Below are positions 25,016 through 36,301 of a stretch of 64,000 bases of DNA, piece after piece; positions within the stretch are counted from its first letter, which is position 1, and each line of letters starts with the position of its first letter. Under the pieces are notes generated by a model. The model did not search any database. It was not told the DNA's origin and was given only the letters and a program-made list of their open reading frames with translations. Origin of the DNA: Alligator mississippiensis (Eukaryota > Chordata > Crocodylia > Alligatoridae); the NCBI RefSeq assembly GCF_030867095.1, contig NC_081831.1, positions 52,813,716-52,877,715 of the forward strand. Direction: 5' to 3'. The position numbers and the translations under genes were made by a program.

Positions 25016-25678
25016 ATGGCGACAAGGATCGAATCAGGGGAAAGCACGCTGGAGCTAGAATTAGTTAAGAACTGCCCTTGGTGCAGTGGAAAATGCCAAG
25101 TAGAAAACCTTATGGAACTGGAGGTGCATATCGCTTACCACCAGGTGGGCGGAACGGGTGAGAGATTTATCAGCGGACGTCTTTTGCTGAAGGGAGAAGA
25201 GGGAGCTTCCGAAGACGGAGGCCTGAAAGAGAGGGAAGTGTATTTGCACCCCGCGGCATTCGGGTGTATAACGGGTGATGAGCGGGTCCTGTTTAGGCCC
25301 CTCGACACTGTGTCCCTCGCCAGAGTCAGCCCGGTGGACAAAGAGAACCCGTCCTTCACCCGTGAGTGTGCCCATTGCCTAAGATGTGCTCAGGAGAGTG
25401 AAGAACCGGTGCCGATCAACTGGTTCGCCCCCTTTATGCTGGCGTCTAGATTAAGGGGTCGCGAGCTTCCATCCGAGCTCCATGAAGATCTGGAGATGGA
25501 GGAACGCACCGCGGATGAGAGGGTGGCCCCACAATACGACAAGGGGGGAGTGTTAACTGCAACTTTTCGTACTGTAAATGATCTAATGCAAAAGAATTTA
25601 AGTTTGAAAGCCCAGCTGTGTATGGCCGTTCGAGCGGTCAAAGAAGCGGCTGCGAAAGAGAATCCTGAAACGCCATGA
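25016..25678 (+). CDS. Gag-like N-terminal ORF of the LTR element (220 aa)
   Basis: An open frame of 220 codons starts at the ATG only 2 nt after the 5' LTR. I chose this start because upstream ATGs in frame lie inside the LTR. The protein has a C2H2-like cluster, C20-x2-C23-x14-H38-x3-H42, with a further C27. A CxxCxxC group follows at residues 118-124, then an acidic stretch and a helical, coiled-coil-like C-terminus. No named domain is recognised; position argues for the amino part of Gag. Downstream Gag-like sequence continues in other frames, so the full protein is interrupted. The start codon overlaps the presumed primer-binding site, which is unusual. Confidence 0.55.
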   Translation: MATRIESGESTLELELVKNCPWCSGKCQVENLMELEVHIAYHQVGGTGERFISGRLLLKGEEGASEDGGLKEREVYLHPAAFGCITGDERVLFRPLDTVSLARVSPVDKENPSFTRECAHCLRCAQESEEPVPINWFAPFMLASRLRGRELPSELHEDLEMEERTADERVAPQYDKGGVLTATFRTVNDLMQKNLSLKAQLCMAVRAVKEAAAKENPETP

Positions 25679-25682
25679 CAAG

Positions 25683-26359
25683 ATGGCACCGAGCAAGAGG
25701 GAGACCGCGTGGAAGAACCGGAAGAGAAGGGTGGAGCTTCAGAGGAACCCGCGAGAGTTCGGTCAGCGACTCCACCCACTGACGCAGTGTTGTTTCCAGC
25801 GACCCCGCCCACTGACGCAGCGTCACTTTTGGCGACCACGCCTTCATGCCGACGGAGGGGAGAATCGAGCGGAGGAGTGCATCCGCCCCTCCTGCCTGAA
25901 GCAATAACAGCAGCAATGACTCCCACAGCAGTAGTCCAGCCTGTAACAACAACTAACCGAGTTGCTACTGCCTATTATGCTCGCACCAGAACTGAACTAC
26001 AGGATTTATGCAGATAATCAAGAATCCAACCTGAAGAAACTCTAGCTGTGTGGTTGTGACATTTAGTCGTGGAACTTGGATCTGATCTGCTAAACCAGGA
26101 AGAAGCAAGCTTCTTGGTCAGACAAGCTTTGTGGAGTAGAGGACATGTCACTGACATCGACATGGTAGCGGTTAATGTTCACTGGCCTATTCCACTGCCA
26201 GCGCTTGTTGCAGGACTGATCGGTCAGAAAGCCCACGCATGGCATGACGGACGGCCAGAACATACCGGCGCAGAGCATCTCATGCTAGTAATCATCGGAG
26301 TCTCGTACTGTGCCTGGAACCCCAGAGCATGTGCGCTGGGACTGACATCACTCCAGTGA
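25683..26359 (+). pseudogene. Gag/capsid-like remnant of the LTR element, frame-broken
   Basis: Two overlapping open pieces (25709-26017 and 26069-26359) lie in different frames. The first is Pro/Thr/Ser-rich, like a Gag linker, and ends in ARTRTELQDLCR. A stop follows. The next piece begins ELGSDLLNQEEASFLVRQAL and looks like the alpha-helical capsid region of retroelement Gag proteins. The assignment rests on position and general character, not on a confirmed domain match. Stop codons and a frame change make this non-functional. Confidence 0.45.
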
Positions 26360-26893
26360 ATAAGACCATGGCCTCATCGTCATCTACGAGATCCTGGAAC
26401 CGTTCCAGTGATCGTTCACAGCATAGATAGTTGTCTTGAGGTTTATGGGTGAAAGAACATCGTCGTCCTCTGGATTCTGCTTAACCCAATGGTGAACCAA
26501 CCCGTGAGTAACCTCCTTCTTCAGTTGTCCCGACTGCGTATCCTGATGAAGCCAAGAATATCCGGTGATTGGGAACGTCGACACCCGACCGAGATTCAAG
26601 GCACAAGATACTGCGAATCCGACCTTCCATCATTGCCACAGAGAACACCAGAGGAGCGATACATGTTTGAATTTCTCCTACAGTGTTCTGGACTCAATAA
26701 GCGGCAACTTCGGATTTTAGGGGACGCAGGCCAATGGCAACTGGCCTATGAGTTAGGTTTCCGTTATCTAGAAGAATTAGACGACGGCTCCTCGACGATT
26801 TCATCTAGTTGGGTGTACAAAAGAGAGTTGTTATGTTTTAGAAATGATAATGTAGTTCCATGGAAATTTTGTAAATGTTTTGTTATACGTTAA
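26360..26893 (+). other. Unrecognised interior of the LTR element, with a 134-codon open frame
   Basis: A plus-strand frame (26489-26893) encodes a charged protein containing NKRQLRILGDAGQWQLAYEL and LGFRYLEELDDGSS. I cannot relate it to pol, env or a known accessory protein. Where several kilobases of pol would be expected there is only about 0.5 kb, so this may be the scar region of a large internal deletion. Confidence 0.3.
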
Positions 26894-26905
26894 CTTATTT
26901 TTTGA

Positions 26906-27097
26906 GAGTTCTGTTTACAGATCCGGAATTCAGAGTGCGTGGTAAAGAGAAGTCCCAAGAGGGATAACACCATCGAAAGAAGTGAGGTTCTGATGCACAA
27001 CTTGGCCATGATGCCCACTGAAGCCCTGATCGTGCAGTTTTTTGTTATGAATCTAATTATATGTATATGTATTTGTGTTGGTTATTATTTGATTTGA
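26906..27097 (+). pseudogene. Short open frame ending in a hydrophobic segment (env-tail-like, uncertain)
   Basis: This 63-codon frame has no upstream start and opens directly after a stop at 26903. It has a basic patch (VKRSPKR) and ends with a strongly hydrophobic stretch, VQFFVMNLIICICICVGYYL, just before its stop. A membrane anchor at the 3' end of an LTR element would suit an Env C-terminus, but the evidence is only position and hydropathy. The following 130 bp up to the polypurine tract are non-coding. Confidence 0.25.
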
Positions 27098-27220
27098 TCC
27101 CTAGAGGACGAATTTCTTATGTTAGTGGATTTTGTGTTTACCCGTTTTGTTCGACGACCCATGATAAGACCTCTTGATTACTCGAGTGACGAGCGTGCAG
27201 CATAATTCAGCTATGCTTTC

Positions 27221-27232
27221 AGCAAGGGGGGA
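27221..27232 (+). promoter_or_regulatory. Polypurine tract before the 3' LTR
   Basis: AGCAAGGGGGGA lies directly before the 3' LTR start. This is the position where plus-strand DNA synthesis is primed in LTR retroelements. Confidence 0.75.
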
Positions 27233-28047
27233 TGTCACAACCCAAGGGTGTGATTTTTGTTTGTGTGTGCTTTGGTACTGCTGAATTATTTCCCGCCTTT
27301 GGAGCTTTCTTTGCAGGGTGCATTTCTTTGTTGCAACAGAGAAATGCACGTTGCAAGGAGTTCCCACCATTCGTATTCAAATTCGTGCCCCACTATTGGT
27401 CAGTTCTAAATTATTCCTACGTGGCGGCTAGCGATTGGCTTGCTAGCCATATAAGAGGCTTGAGTGGTTTCCACCCAAGTTGGAGGACTCCACGAACACC
27501 AGGAGGAGGAGACTTCATGTCTCGTGAAGATCTCTAAGCGCTGCGGAGCTTATCGGACCCAACGTGTATTTCAAGAAGGCTATAGGGGTCTGATCAGCCT
27601 CTTGCCTCTCCCCGTTGCTGCCTGATCCCTCAACGTACCCTTCCCTGCGCGCAAAGTTCCACGGAGCCTAGCAAACTTTGTGTGAGTGAATCCAGAGCTC
27701 TACCCAGGGTTCAAGTCCTGCAGTTTTTTTTCTTCCCGCCGCCGAAACCCCATTGCGACGTACTCCTGAGGTTTCTGTTCATCTCCCGTCACCGAAACCC
27801 CATTGCGACGTACCCATACGTTCTGCAGGTTCGAGTTTTTTGTTTTGTTTTGTAACCACAACTCAAGCAAGTTTTCCTGCCTGCTCTGCGACCATCTTTG
27901 GTGTAAGTAAAATAATCTTAAATCAACCGCTAAGCGTCCGTGCCTAATTCTAGCGTGCCGCCTGCCTTCCCCGACCCGGTGTGTCTGGGCTGCTGGCCAC
28001 AGCCCGCCGTGCAAAAAAATGGCCTTGGACTGCTCCCGACGCGCACA
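27233..28047 (+). repeat. 3' LTR (815 bp)
   Basis: It starts TGTCACAACC and ends GCGCACA. It has the same box order as the 5' LTR, including TATAAGA at 27450-27456 and the 20-bp internal duplication. Confidence 0.85.
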
Positions 28048-28052
28048 CCAGG
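28048..28052. repeat. 5-bp target duplication (CCAGG), right of the LTR element
   Basis: It is identical to 24198-24202. Host sequence resumes immediately and matches 41849-41702 on the opposite strand. Confidence 0.85.
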
Positions 28053-28202
28053 CAGGGTTATTTTGCTCCAAGTGGCACAATTTGCTCTACAACAAAGTGC
28101 ATGTCTGAGCACGTGCACTGAGGCAAAAAGCCCTGGCTTAAATTTACACCGCTTCTATTTGAGCTGCTACAAGTCCACATGCTTTCATGTGTGGACACGC
28201 CC
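28053..28202 (-). repeat. Host 5' terminal segment of composite 1
   Basis: Read on the minus strand this is the host left end. It starts GGGCGTGTCC and runs through blocks such as cagtgcacgtgctcagacatg and actttgttg. It is closely similar to 41702-41849. Confidence 0.75.
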
Positions 28203-28205
28203 CAT

Positions 28206-30144
28206 GAGATTAAACCTGGGTAGACCAAAGTTACTTCTCTTGTCTGAACAAATCTAATTCTCTAAACAAGATAGAAAATGGAAGGCTGGAAAAAAACAAC
28301 CAAACAAAACTTCATCTTGTCTTTACCATATGTAATTTTTTATATGTGCCATAGCTGACACATCAGGATTCATGTAACCTCTTGAATTGTCTTACTTTCC
28401 AGTATTTTAATTTATCTACATCATCATCTAGGTGAGCCTTTTCTGTAGAAGCACAATAATCTACCATTTTTTGGTGACTTGTATCAAATGGTATTAAATA
28501 AAGGAGAAAAAATAATAAATTAGACTCAATTGAAAGAAACTTTTAAATAATAAAATTACATAAAATAATACTATACTGAGCAATGATGAGTATTGTTAAC
28601 TAAAACTAGAAAATAAAATGAAGTAACATAATTGTAACTAATGAATGCAATTGAGAAAATTAGAGTTGGTGTTGTGCAAGCAACAAATACCTAGTTTGGC
28701 TGTATACCACTAAAAATAGCCATATTGTTTTCCAGGGAAAATAGAATGGTCTTTAAAGATATATCACTCTCTTAATTCCCAAGAAGGTGAGTATTTTGTT
28801 TTTAACCTTACTTCATTCTCATATGTTCCAAATCACAAAACCGTGAAGGGAAATAAAGTTACACCCAAGGTGCTCTCATTCATTCAGCTATGAATAATAT
28901 TCTAACTTCAGTCAGTGGATCTAAGGGTGTTATATTCTCCTCTTACTATGATGTCAGACACAATAGATTTCCCATCCTTTGTGAATTCCACATTAAGCTT
29001 CCATAGTTTACCAGCTTCCTTCTTTAAACATGGCTCTATAAGACCTATCCAACAAAATCTTTCAGTTTTTTTTCACCTGTGGACTCCTAAATCATGCTGT
29101 CTCTGTAGTCTACCATCTTTATTTTATAACACTAACTGGATATCTTTGGAAAAGTTTAAATGAATAAATCTTGCAAATTGACAATCCACTAACATTGTTG
29201 AACAAGTTCCTCCTGTTGAAGATACATTATGCCATAATTGAAAGGCTGAGATGAAAGATTCTTAAACTATTCTTAAAATAATTTATATTCCAAATTCTGA
29301 CACACAACAGAGCATTATTGTCTGTACTCTTCTTCATGCTGAGTTTTGGTATTACAAAAGAGAGCTTATTTTTCAAAGAATAGGAGACTTGTCAGCCTAA
29401 ATATTGAATGCCTCTAAAAAAAATGTCCTTTCAATTTCTTAATCAATGTATTCAGTATATGACAAAAAAGTTAGGAATTTCTCTTGAACTGAAGGATATA
29501 TTAGCGTGCAAGAGATGCAAGGAAGTAAATGAAGGATTTTTAAATAGCTCTCTTGCCTAGTAAATGTATATTATTAAGTGTTTTAGCATATGATACTCCA
29601 GACATCCCTAAAAAGGGCTAGTTTTTCTGCTATGCCAGGTATCAGCAGGAAAAGGTGACAGAGGAATTTATCACAGGAGGGCTTTCTTCATGGAAAGGTC
29701 CCTGATAGGTCTCAGACAAGCCCTGCTGATAAGGAAGCTGATGAAGTGCAGTTAATGGGCTCATCTATGAACAGTGGTTTGTAAATAGAAACAAGCACTG
29801 AACCTCGCTAAGCACATCACCAAAAGCCAACTTCCTAAAGCCCAAAGCACATGAATGGATCCAGGCCATGCCATGACAAGACACGCAAAACCTGCCAACA
29901 ATATCTCCAGTATGAAGATATCTTCAAAATACAATACATATCTCCATCAAGGCAGTGCTCTGAAGGAAAATACATGGAGATACCAAGAAACAACTGCACA
30001 CCAGAATAAGCGCACACCAAAAATCTATCAAAGACAAAAACAGAACACCACCTGTCTCCAGTCTCTCAGGCCTGATCCTCAAAGGGAATTTACAAACCAC
30101 TTTTCACAGACAAGCCTATGAACTGCACTTCATCAACCTCCTAG
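28206..30144. other. AT-rich non-coding DNA, no gene seen
   Basis: No domain-bearing frame is visible. The block at about 29840-30140 has a plus-strand frame rich in Gln, Thr and Asn that may be an old retroelement fragment, but I cannot name it. Confidence 0.4.
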
Positions 30145-31804
30145 CAGGGATGTTTGAAACGGTAGCATTTTGTTTCAATCAGTGTTTCGACATTTTGATG
30201 GAACAGCATTTCATTTCAAATTTTGTTTCAATTTGAAACAGCTGTTCCATTTTGTTTCATCGAAACAGGGTCAAAATGCCAAAACTGTTTCAATGTTTTG
30301 CCCATAGGATATAATGGGGAAGGACAAAACAGCCTATAACTTTGTCATTTCTGGCTTGATTTGGATGAAACATGTAGGAACGGTAGCCCCTTCTAAGGGC
30401 ATGAAGCCTGCCAAGTTTCAAGGATATAGGTGCAGGGATTTGGGGGAAGCTGCACCCCAAACTCTTGAAAGCAAAACTCATGTCATGTGTATATGTTAAG
30501 CCACAGCGGGGTCAAAACTGGAGGCATGCTAACCCTTGCACAAAGCCTGCCAATTTTCAAGGATATAGGTGTAGGGGGTTGGGGGAAACTGCACCTCAAA
30601 CTCCAGCTCTTCCTCTGGCACTGGAAGGCTCAGCATGGGAAGGTAAATGTGGGTGGAGGAGACTGTCTTGCTGGTACTGCTGCTTCTTGTCATGGTGGTG
30701 GGGGGGAGGGGGATTATGGCTTGTGCTCTTGGAGGGGATGCAGGCACAGGCAGTAGCACTGACACTGATCTCCTCTCCCTGCTGCCTGTACAACCAGTAG
30801 AAGCCTCATAGCTGCTTATTGTAGAAAAGAGGATGCATCTCACTTTGGGAAGGGGCGGGGGAAGGGATGGGACTTACAGCTCTCCCTCTACTCCTCTTCC
30901 ACCCCTCCCTGAGGGCTTGCCAGCTGTCTTTCCAGCATGCTTCATGGTGTGTTTCATAGTGTCTTGTTTTTGCCTTGGTGTGCTGCAAAATCTCTCTTCT
31001 TCTGTAATGTTATCTATTTGATTTATCTAATATATGTAGATAAGATAATCGTATGTATGTGTATTTATATAATGTATGTATGTTTGTATGAATGTATTTA
31101 CGTAATAAGTAAAATAAAAATATATAAATGTATGTGTGCATTTTCTTATATAAATTCTATATTATGATATGCAATAAAATTATGCTATGCTTCCCTGCAC
31201 AGCAAATGGAATGCACACTGTGAGAAAAAGCACAGATTTGAAAAGAATCAAAATAGACTAAATTGAATAAATTGAAAGGAATCAATCAATGAATATAATA
31301 ATAAAATAAGTAGGATATAGGAATTAAAGCAAAAGGCATTGCTGAATCCCACCTGCTACACTAGTAAGTAGGAAATGAATGGTAGCTTTTGTTGTCTAAC
31401 ACTGCTGAGCTTCTGGAACACAGCTCAGTAACTGACCCCAAGGCAGAAAGCAGCTCACTTCAAACAATGCTGCTTTTTATGCTCTTTTCCATCCCTCCAC
31501 CAGAGCACTGGGATCTCAGGGAAGGATCACAGTCACTGGCCAGCTACACAGTCAATGTCTGAGCAGTCCTTCCCCCCTTTTCCCCCTCCCTCTCCTTACT
31601 TTCTGTTTCCCTGCAGGCAAACCCAGCTTCAGCTTTGAAACCTGGAATGTTTTGAAACTTTCAAAACAATTCAACTGCCATCATTTTGTTTCAAGGTTGT
31701 TTGAAGCCCTTCATTTTGCTTCATTTCAATTTCTCTATTTCAAGTTCAAAATGAGTCAAAACAGCATCGAAACGAAACAGCCGGTGAAATTTCGCACAGC
31801 CCTA
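30145..31804. mobile_element. Non-autonomous hAT-like element (about 1.66 kb)
   Basis: The left end CAGGGATGTTTGAAAC pairs imperfectly with the right end, whose reverse complement is TAGGGCTGTGCGAAATTTC. Both subterminal regions are full of GTTTC/GAAAC motifs in inverted arrangement. Inside, a 59-bp block is repeated directly (30406-30464 and 30545-30603). No transposase frame is present. An 8-bp flanking duplication was not found, so the exact ends are provisional. Confidence 0.6.
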
Positions 31805-31937
31805 TTGAATACTTCCTCACACCAGGGATGTAGTAATTTACTCCTAGCCTAAACTCACCTAGCACTGGATCCACTGCTCTTGTTAGCAAGGGGGAAGAGG
31901 TGAAGAAAAGTTTCTGCTCACCCCAAATAGACCTAAT

Positions 31938-32263
31938 GGGTGTCTTCTATACATGTGCTCTGAGGGTGGGGTTACTTTAATTAGAGCAGTGCTCCAATTA
32001 AAATGCTTAGTGCATCTCATGTATCATTGTTTCCACATTTCAAAATGGCAGACGGGGTACTTTATTTGAAGCTTATTCAATGAGCTTTAGATAAATTGCC
32101 CCCACCGCCATTTTGAAGTGCGGACATGCTGATACACAAGACACGGAGGCTGGCCAGAGCTCAGTAATCGCCACACACTAGCAGAATCGATTAATCAAGT
32201 CTGCTCTGATGCACTGTAATTATAGGACATTGGAGCAACTTCCATGCTTGTATATAGGCACCC
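31938..32263. mobile_element. MITE with GGGTG-type termini (326 bp)
   Basis: The left end GGGTGTCTTCTATACATG pairs with the reverse complement of the right end, GGGTGCCTATATACAAGCATG. An inner palindrome with aaaatggc arms lies near 32040-32117. The terminus resembles the MITEs at 12411 and 14616 and the large host at 41702. The flanks AAT and AAC do not form a clean duplication. Confidence 0.55.
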
Positions 32264-32671
32264 AACTATTCTTATTCCCTTTGCCAAATAGACGTACCTA
32301 TTCTTACCTGTTTATGCTCAAGATCAAGGAAACTTATGTAAGAGTGTAAGGTTGTTCTTTTTTTCTTGTTTTTTCACGTGTTGCTGCAGTCCAAGCCTCA
32401 ATCTAGGTAGTATCATGCAGTAACTCACCCAAATCTAACCAGTTCTTTTCACCACATATTGTTTCATTTGCCTGCTAGCTATCTGAAAACTTACTATGCT
32501 GTTATCCTGGCCTCTGTTATACTGTAAGTCATATGAAATCCTTAGAACTTCTGATTTTAGAGTGAGCATAGTATGAAAAGAAACACATTGCGTATCTGAA
32601 TACATTCATATTTACCTGACCAATAAGAGCCCCAAATTACAGTGTCTTAATCATCCCATTATCACCTTACA

Positions 32672-32709
<38 letters not shown>

Positions 32710-35700
32710 ATATATATGAACCACATAGCAAGAAGAAATTTTCTTTGTCCTGGGCCATCTGCATTTAAATTGATACATTATGAAAGAAAATACAAACGCA
32801 ACAGGGGATGTAATATTTTGTCCTATCATTGATATTGATATAATGGATTTTAATTTATTTTAGTTCACTATAGGAGAATCTATAGTGCATGAATATTTGG
32901 AAGTAATATTGTACAAAAATAAGAACTCTAAGGTGATTGAGATATAAAAATAAAATAAATCAGGTTTTTGATGTTTTGTGAAGTTCAGTTGGCTACAAAT
33001 ACTGTACATGAACTAGATTTGTATCATTGTTGTATATGGAGTTTTCTTATTGAACAACAAAAGTGAATAAAAGCAATAGCAGTATCATAATAAGGTCAGA
33101 GGATCAGAAAGTAACTGAGTTGTCCAAAAAATAAAACCATATTGGGATCTCATAAACTGAGATATCATCCCTTCAGGTAATCAGAAACATTCAAAATATC
33201 ATTCAAAATGTATCAGTCCCAAGTGGGGACTTTAAATGAGCTAAGCTTACTTTGTTTGACATAATGCTTTTATAAAGAAAATATTACAACAGTGGAAAAA
33301 GCTTTCCACGTATCCCCTAACAATAAAGTCAGAAAATATAATATTATTGAAACACTTTTGATGTATAGCTCAGAAAAAAAATAGTTTAAGAATTTTTCCA
33401 AAAAACAAAATGGGTAGGTTTTATCCAATTTATACAGCGTAATCATGTTTGTATCATAATTTTTATGGGTTGTTACAATAGACCTATAAATATTTCATAC
33501 TGTTCTTTTCTAGCAGAAATACTTCCATTTCTCAGGGTCACATTTTGATCTGAGCGCATATAGTTTTCAACAGCAGGAGTCCATATAAAATATATACAAA
33601 TTTTGAACCCAGCTACTAGAAGGAGGATATTTAAATCCTCATGTATAGTACTCATGCTGCTATTCAGCTGAGGGCAAGAAATGATCAAAGCTAAGCAGAT
33701 TCTGCACCTTATACATAGTTTTTCTTTTCTATTTTCTTTATTCTTTTCTGTTCTTTAAAGTGCATTTGTCAGTCTGAATTGATCTTTAATAGACTTCTGC
33801 CAGTACCTGCTTTTCATAACACTCTCACTGATAAAACTTCATGCTTCTCGTTCCCTACAGGGACCACCGCAAGATTTGGCAGGATGTGCTCTAGCTAGCC
33901 AAAATCATCAACCATTCTTTTTTTTTTTTTTTCAAAAGTTGTCAGTTTCCCATGGATCAATGAGAAAAAAAATATATTTATAAGCACAATTTCTCAGCAT
34001 CATAAAAAAGACAGAAATTAGAATTAAAGGACTAGATTCTCATCTGCTCTGGGGAAGGACTGCACAGTTGTAAGGGCACAAAATTAGTTGTTTTTTTACA
34101 CAGCATTTCCCCAGTCTTGGAATCCATCATATTTGGAAGAGGCTGCTCTTTGCCAAAAGAACCCAAAAGCAGCAAGCATTTGTAGAGATGCTCACACCCT
34201 GCACTAGGGGCTGACAAGTGGGATACAGAGGAGCAAGTGTGACAGCTCCCATCTTCAAGGGAGCATGTTTGTGGATGGGATCTACTAGTTTTAGGGAAAC
34301 TTTGTTCTGAGACTAGTTTCCTGATAAGAGTACCCAGGTTGCTCTTGGTACAGTGCTAACTGAGCTGATTAATATTCCCTAGCTCTAGTAGATCTACCAT
34401 ATGGAATTTAAAATTTTTAAGTTTAGATTTCATTTATAAAGAGTCATTTCTCTCACAAAGTTAGCAAAAAAATAATGAAAAGATAAGAAAGTACTCTTCT
34501 AAATATTAGCATGAATTGATCACTTCAAAATATTAACCAAAGACAAAAGATCGGCAGTGTTTGTTTCTCATAACATGAATCCTTAAAATTTTTGAACAGT
34601 GTTACCATTTAAGTTTTAATTAATAATAACAGGTTTTTATAAAGTTAATTTGTAACATGAAAAGAGACCTCTGATCGAAAACAAACTGAAGACTTTGTTT
34701 CTGCGAGCTAGATTTTTGTAGCAGAAATGCAGTATGTTCATCCACTCAGCCAAAGCACCTGGGTATGGTTATAGCTCAATCAGTTTGACATGAATCATAA
34801 AAGAAATCTTAGCAACCATTTTAAGACTTCAGTTGAGGAACCCTTGGAAAAACACAGCTTGAGCAACAGCCAATATGTGCTTTTAGAAGTAGAGATCATA
34901 CTTTATACACATTGATGTTTTTTGAAGATACTATTGCAATAGCAGGCACATTAAATATTGTATAAAGAGACTGGATTTTTTTTTTTTAAAGGAAGGTACT
35001 TATCTGTGTTTTGTATCAGAAGTTAACTTCAAAGGTGTGGAATCAGGAGATGAGACGAAAATTAAAATGTTGAACTGAAAGGTGGTTAAACTGGGAAAGC
35101 AATAACTGGGAATGCTGTGCTGTAGACAGCTTTTCTTTTCATGTTGGAGGGACTGGGGAGAAAGAGAGAAATCCTAAACTCGTAATTTTGCACAATTTAC
35201 TAATATAGCTATCCAAGCCATAACATCTATCAAACCCAATGGAAGAGTTTTGACTCCTTTAAGAATTTCCTCCAAAAAGGGACCCCTTCAGACAATGCAA
35301 CAATCCATATTAAGTTGTTAATATGTATGTTTTATCTGTATAACCCTCAATGCAGTAAGAAGGACAGAAAAAGGAAGCAAACAGTATGGCAATATGTTCA
35401 GTACTGAGTTCTGTGTACATAATTCAATGGGTATTTGTGTTTGATTAAATCACTTTTTGCATTGATGATCTGGCTGTACACAATACATCCTGGGTTACCT
35501 TGTAGAAAAGATCTTTCTGAACAGTGTTTTCCTTTCTATATTTGACTGAAGGATGCTTTCCTTGTTTAGTCTTGACACAGTAACATCAGAAAATCTTTTT
35601 GTAAAGGAGAAATAGTACCAATGGAAAGAGAAGTACAAATGAATGAGTAAAACATCTGCCAAGTAATGCAACCACGAAGAAAAAGCAAGAAAAAAAAGAA

Positions 35701-35930
35701 AAGCAATGGAAATGCCTGGTACTAAAATTCTGGTGCCCATAGAAGGATATTTTTGGTAGAGAGTATTGAACGTTATTTCTAGTATTCCTTATTACTAATA
35801 AAATTAAACAGCCAATTATTAAGTGTATTTATTATACTGTCTTGGCACTGAATGAGTATTGCTCCTTTGAAGGTTCCACAATTTTTTTCAAGCCTTTGTT
35901 TTCTTGTCCCTAGTGTTGTTCATGATTGGT
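32264..35930. other. AT-rich non-coding DNA with a (CA)n tract, no gene seen
   Basis: Apart from the dinucleotide tract at 32673-32708 and T runs near 33920, I find no repeat family and no domain-bearing frame. Confidence 0.5.
32673..32708 (+). repeat. (CA)n microsatellite followed by (TA)n
   Basis: About 18 CA units are followed by a short TATATATA run. Confidence 0.9.
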
Positions 35931-35934
35931 CACA

Positions 35935-36265
35935 GCAGTTAGGCTGGACATTAGAAAAAAATGGTTCTAACCATCAGGGGAGTGAGATTTTTGGAAGAGC
36001 CTACCAGCAGGAGTTCTGGGACTAAAAAGACTAATATTGAGAGGTGCTTGAAAGTTTATGAAAGATATTATATAGGTTTGCCTACAAACTGGGCAATAGA
36101 AGTGGATGATCCCAAAGATCCTTCCCATTCCCATATTTCTGTGACCTTCAGACATTTATATAAGCAATGCATTGTGTAAGAAGAGGTAGTTGGCTTCCTC
36201 TGACATATCATGTACTGCCCATTGCAGAAGGTTGGATACTGGACTTGGTGGATCAGCTGATGGAT
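35935..36265 (+). mobile_element. Old, diverged CR1/L3-like LINE 3' fragment (plus strand)
   Basis: The sequence gctggacattagaaaaaa, followed by an agtgagatttttggaagagcc block and ending near ttggatactggacttggtgg, resembles the ORF2 C-terminus and 3' UTR of old CR1-type elements. Only short frames remain, so it is a fossil. Confidence 0.45.
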
Positions 36266-36301
36266 GTCCACAAATCAGACATTCCTATGCTGAACTGTAA
36301 T

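Larger units (their letters stand above)
24203..28047 (+). mobile_element. LTR retroelement (endogenous-retrovirus-like), internally deleted, 3.85 kb
   Basis: Two direct repeats of 812 and 815 bp begin TGTCACAACC and end CACA. They are flanked by CCAGG and separated by only 2.2 kb. A primer-binding-like TGG lies 2 nt after the 5' LTR and a G-rich polypurine tract abuts the 3' LTR. The interior keeps a Gag-like region but shows no protease, reverse transcriptase or integrase motifs. The element could only move with help. By eye the LTRs differ at roughly 4-5% of sites, mostly C/T and G/A, including CpG sites, so insertion is not recent. The insertion splits the host 5' region of composite 1, which shows it arrived after the host. 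Confidence 0.85.
15597..28202 (-). mobile_element. Composite 1: TIR DNA transposon hosting a Tx1-like LINE and an LTR element
   Basis: The outer ends are GGGCACGTCC and GGACACGCCC, an imperfect 10-bp terminal inverted repeat flanked by CAT. The 3-bp duplication and GG-start termini fit PIF/Harbinger best, but there is no transposase to confirm the class. Host sequence is present at both ends (15597-17496 and 24065-24202 plus 28048-28202). The same host without inserts lies at 41702-43875 in the opposite orientation, and its right part recurs before 56259. Between the host parts are the LINE (17512-24049) and, splitting the host 5' part, the LTR element (24203-28047). The whole structure sits against a CR1 fossil. 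Confidence 0.72.

Noticed and set aside
25017..25034. Assignment of the primer-binding site to a particular tRNA.
   Set aside because: TGGCGACAAGGATCG did not match a tRNA 3' end that I could name with confidence.
26384..26599. A minus-strand 71-codon frame inside the LTR element that reads protein-like.
   Set aside because: It is antisense to the element, has no motif, and the region is short and poorly understood.
15597..28202. The whole composite as a single new transposon that encodes a reverse transcriptase as its own machinery.
   Set aside because: The 15-bp duplication around the LINE and the LINE-free host copy show that the LINE is an insert. Joint spreading of host plus LINE is still possible and is discussed as an alternative.
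30137..31812. An 8-bp target duplication for the hAT-like element.
   Set aside because: The flanks CCTCCTAG and TTGAATAC do not match, so the ends or the duplication have decayed or are misplaced.
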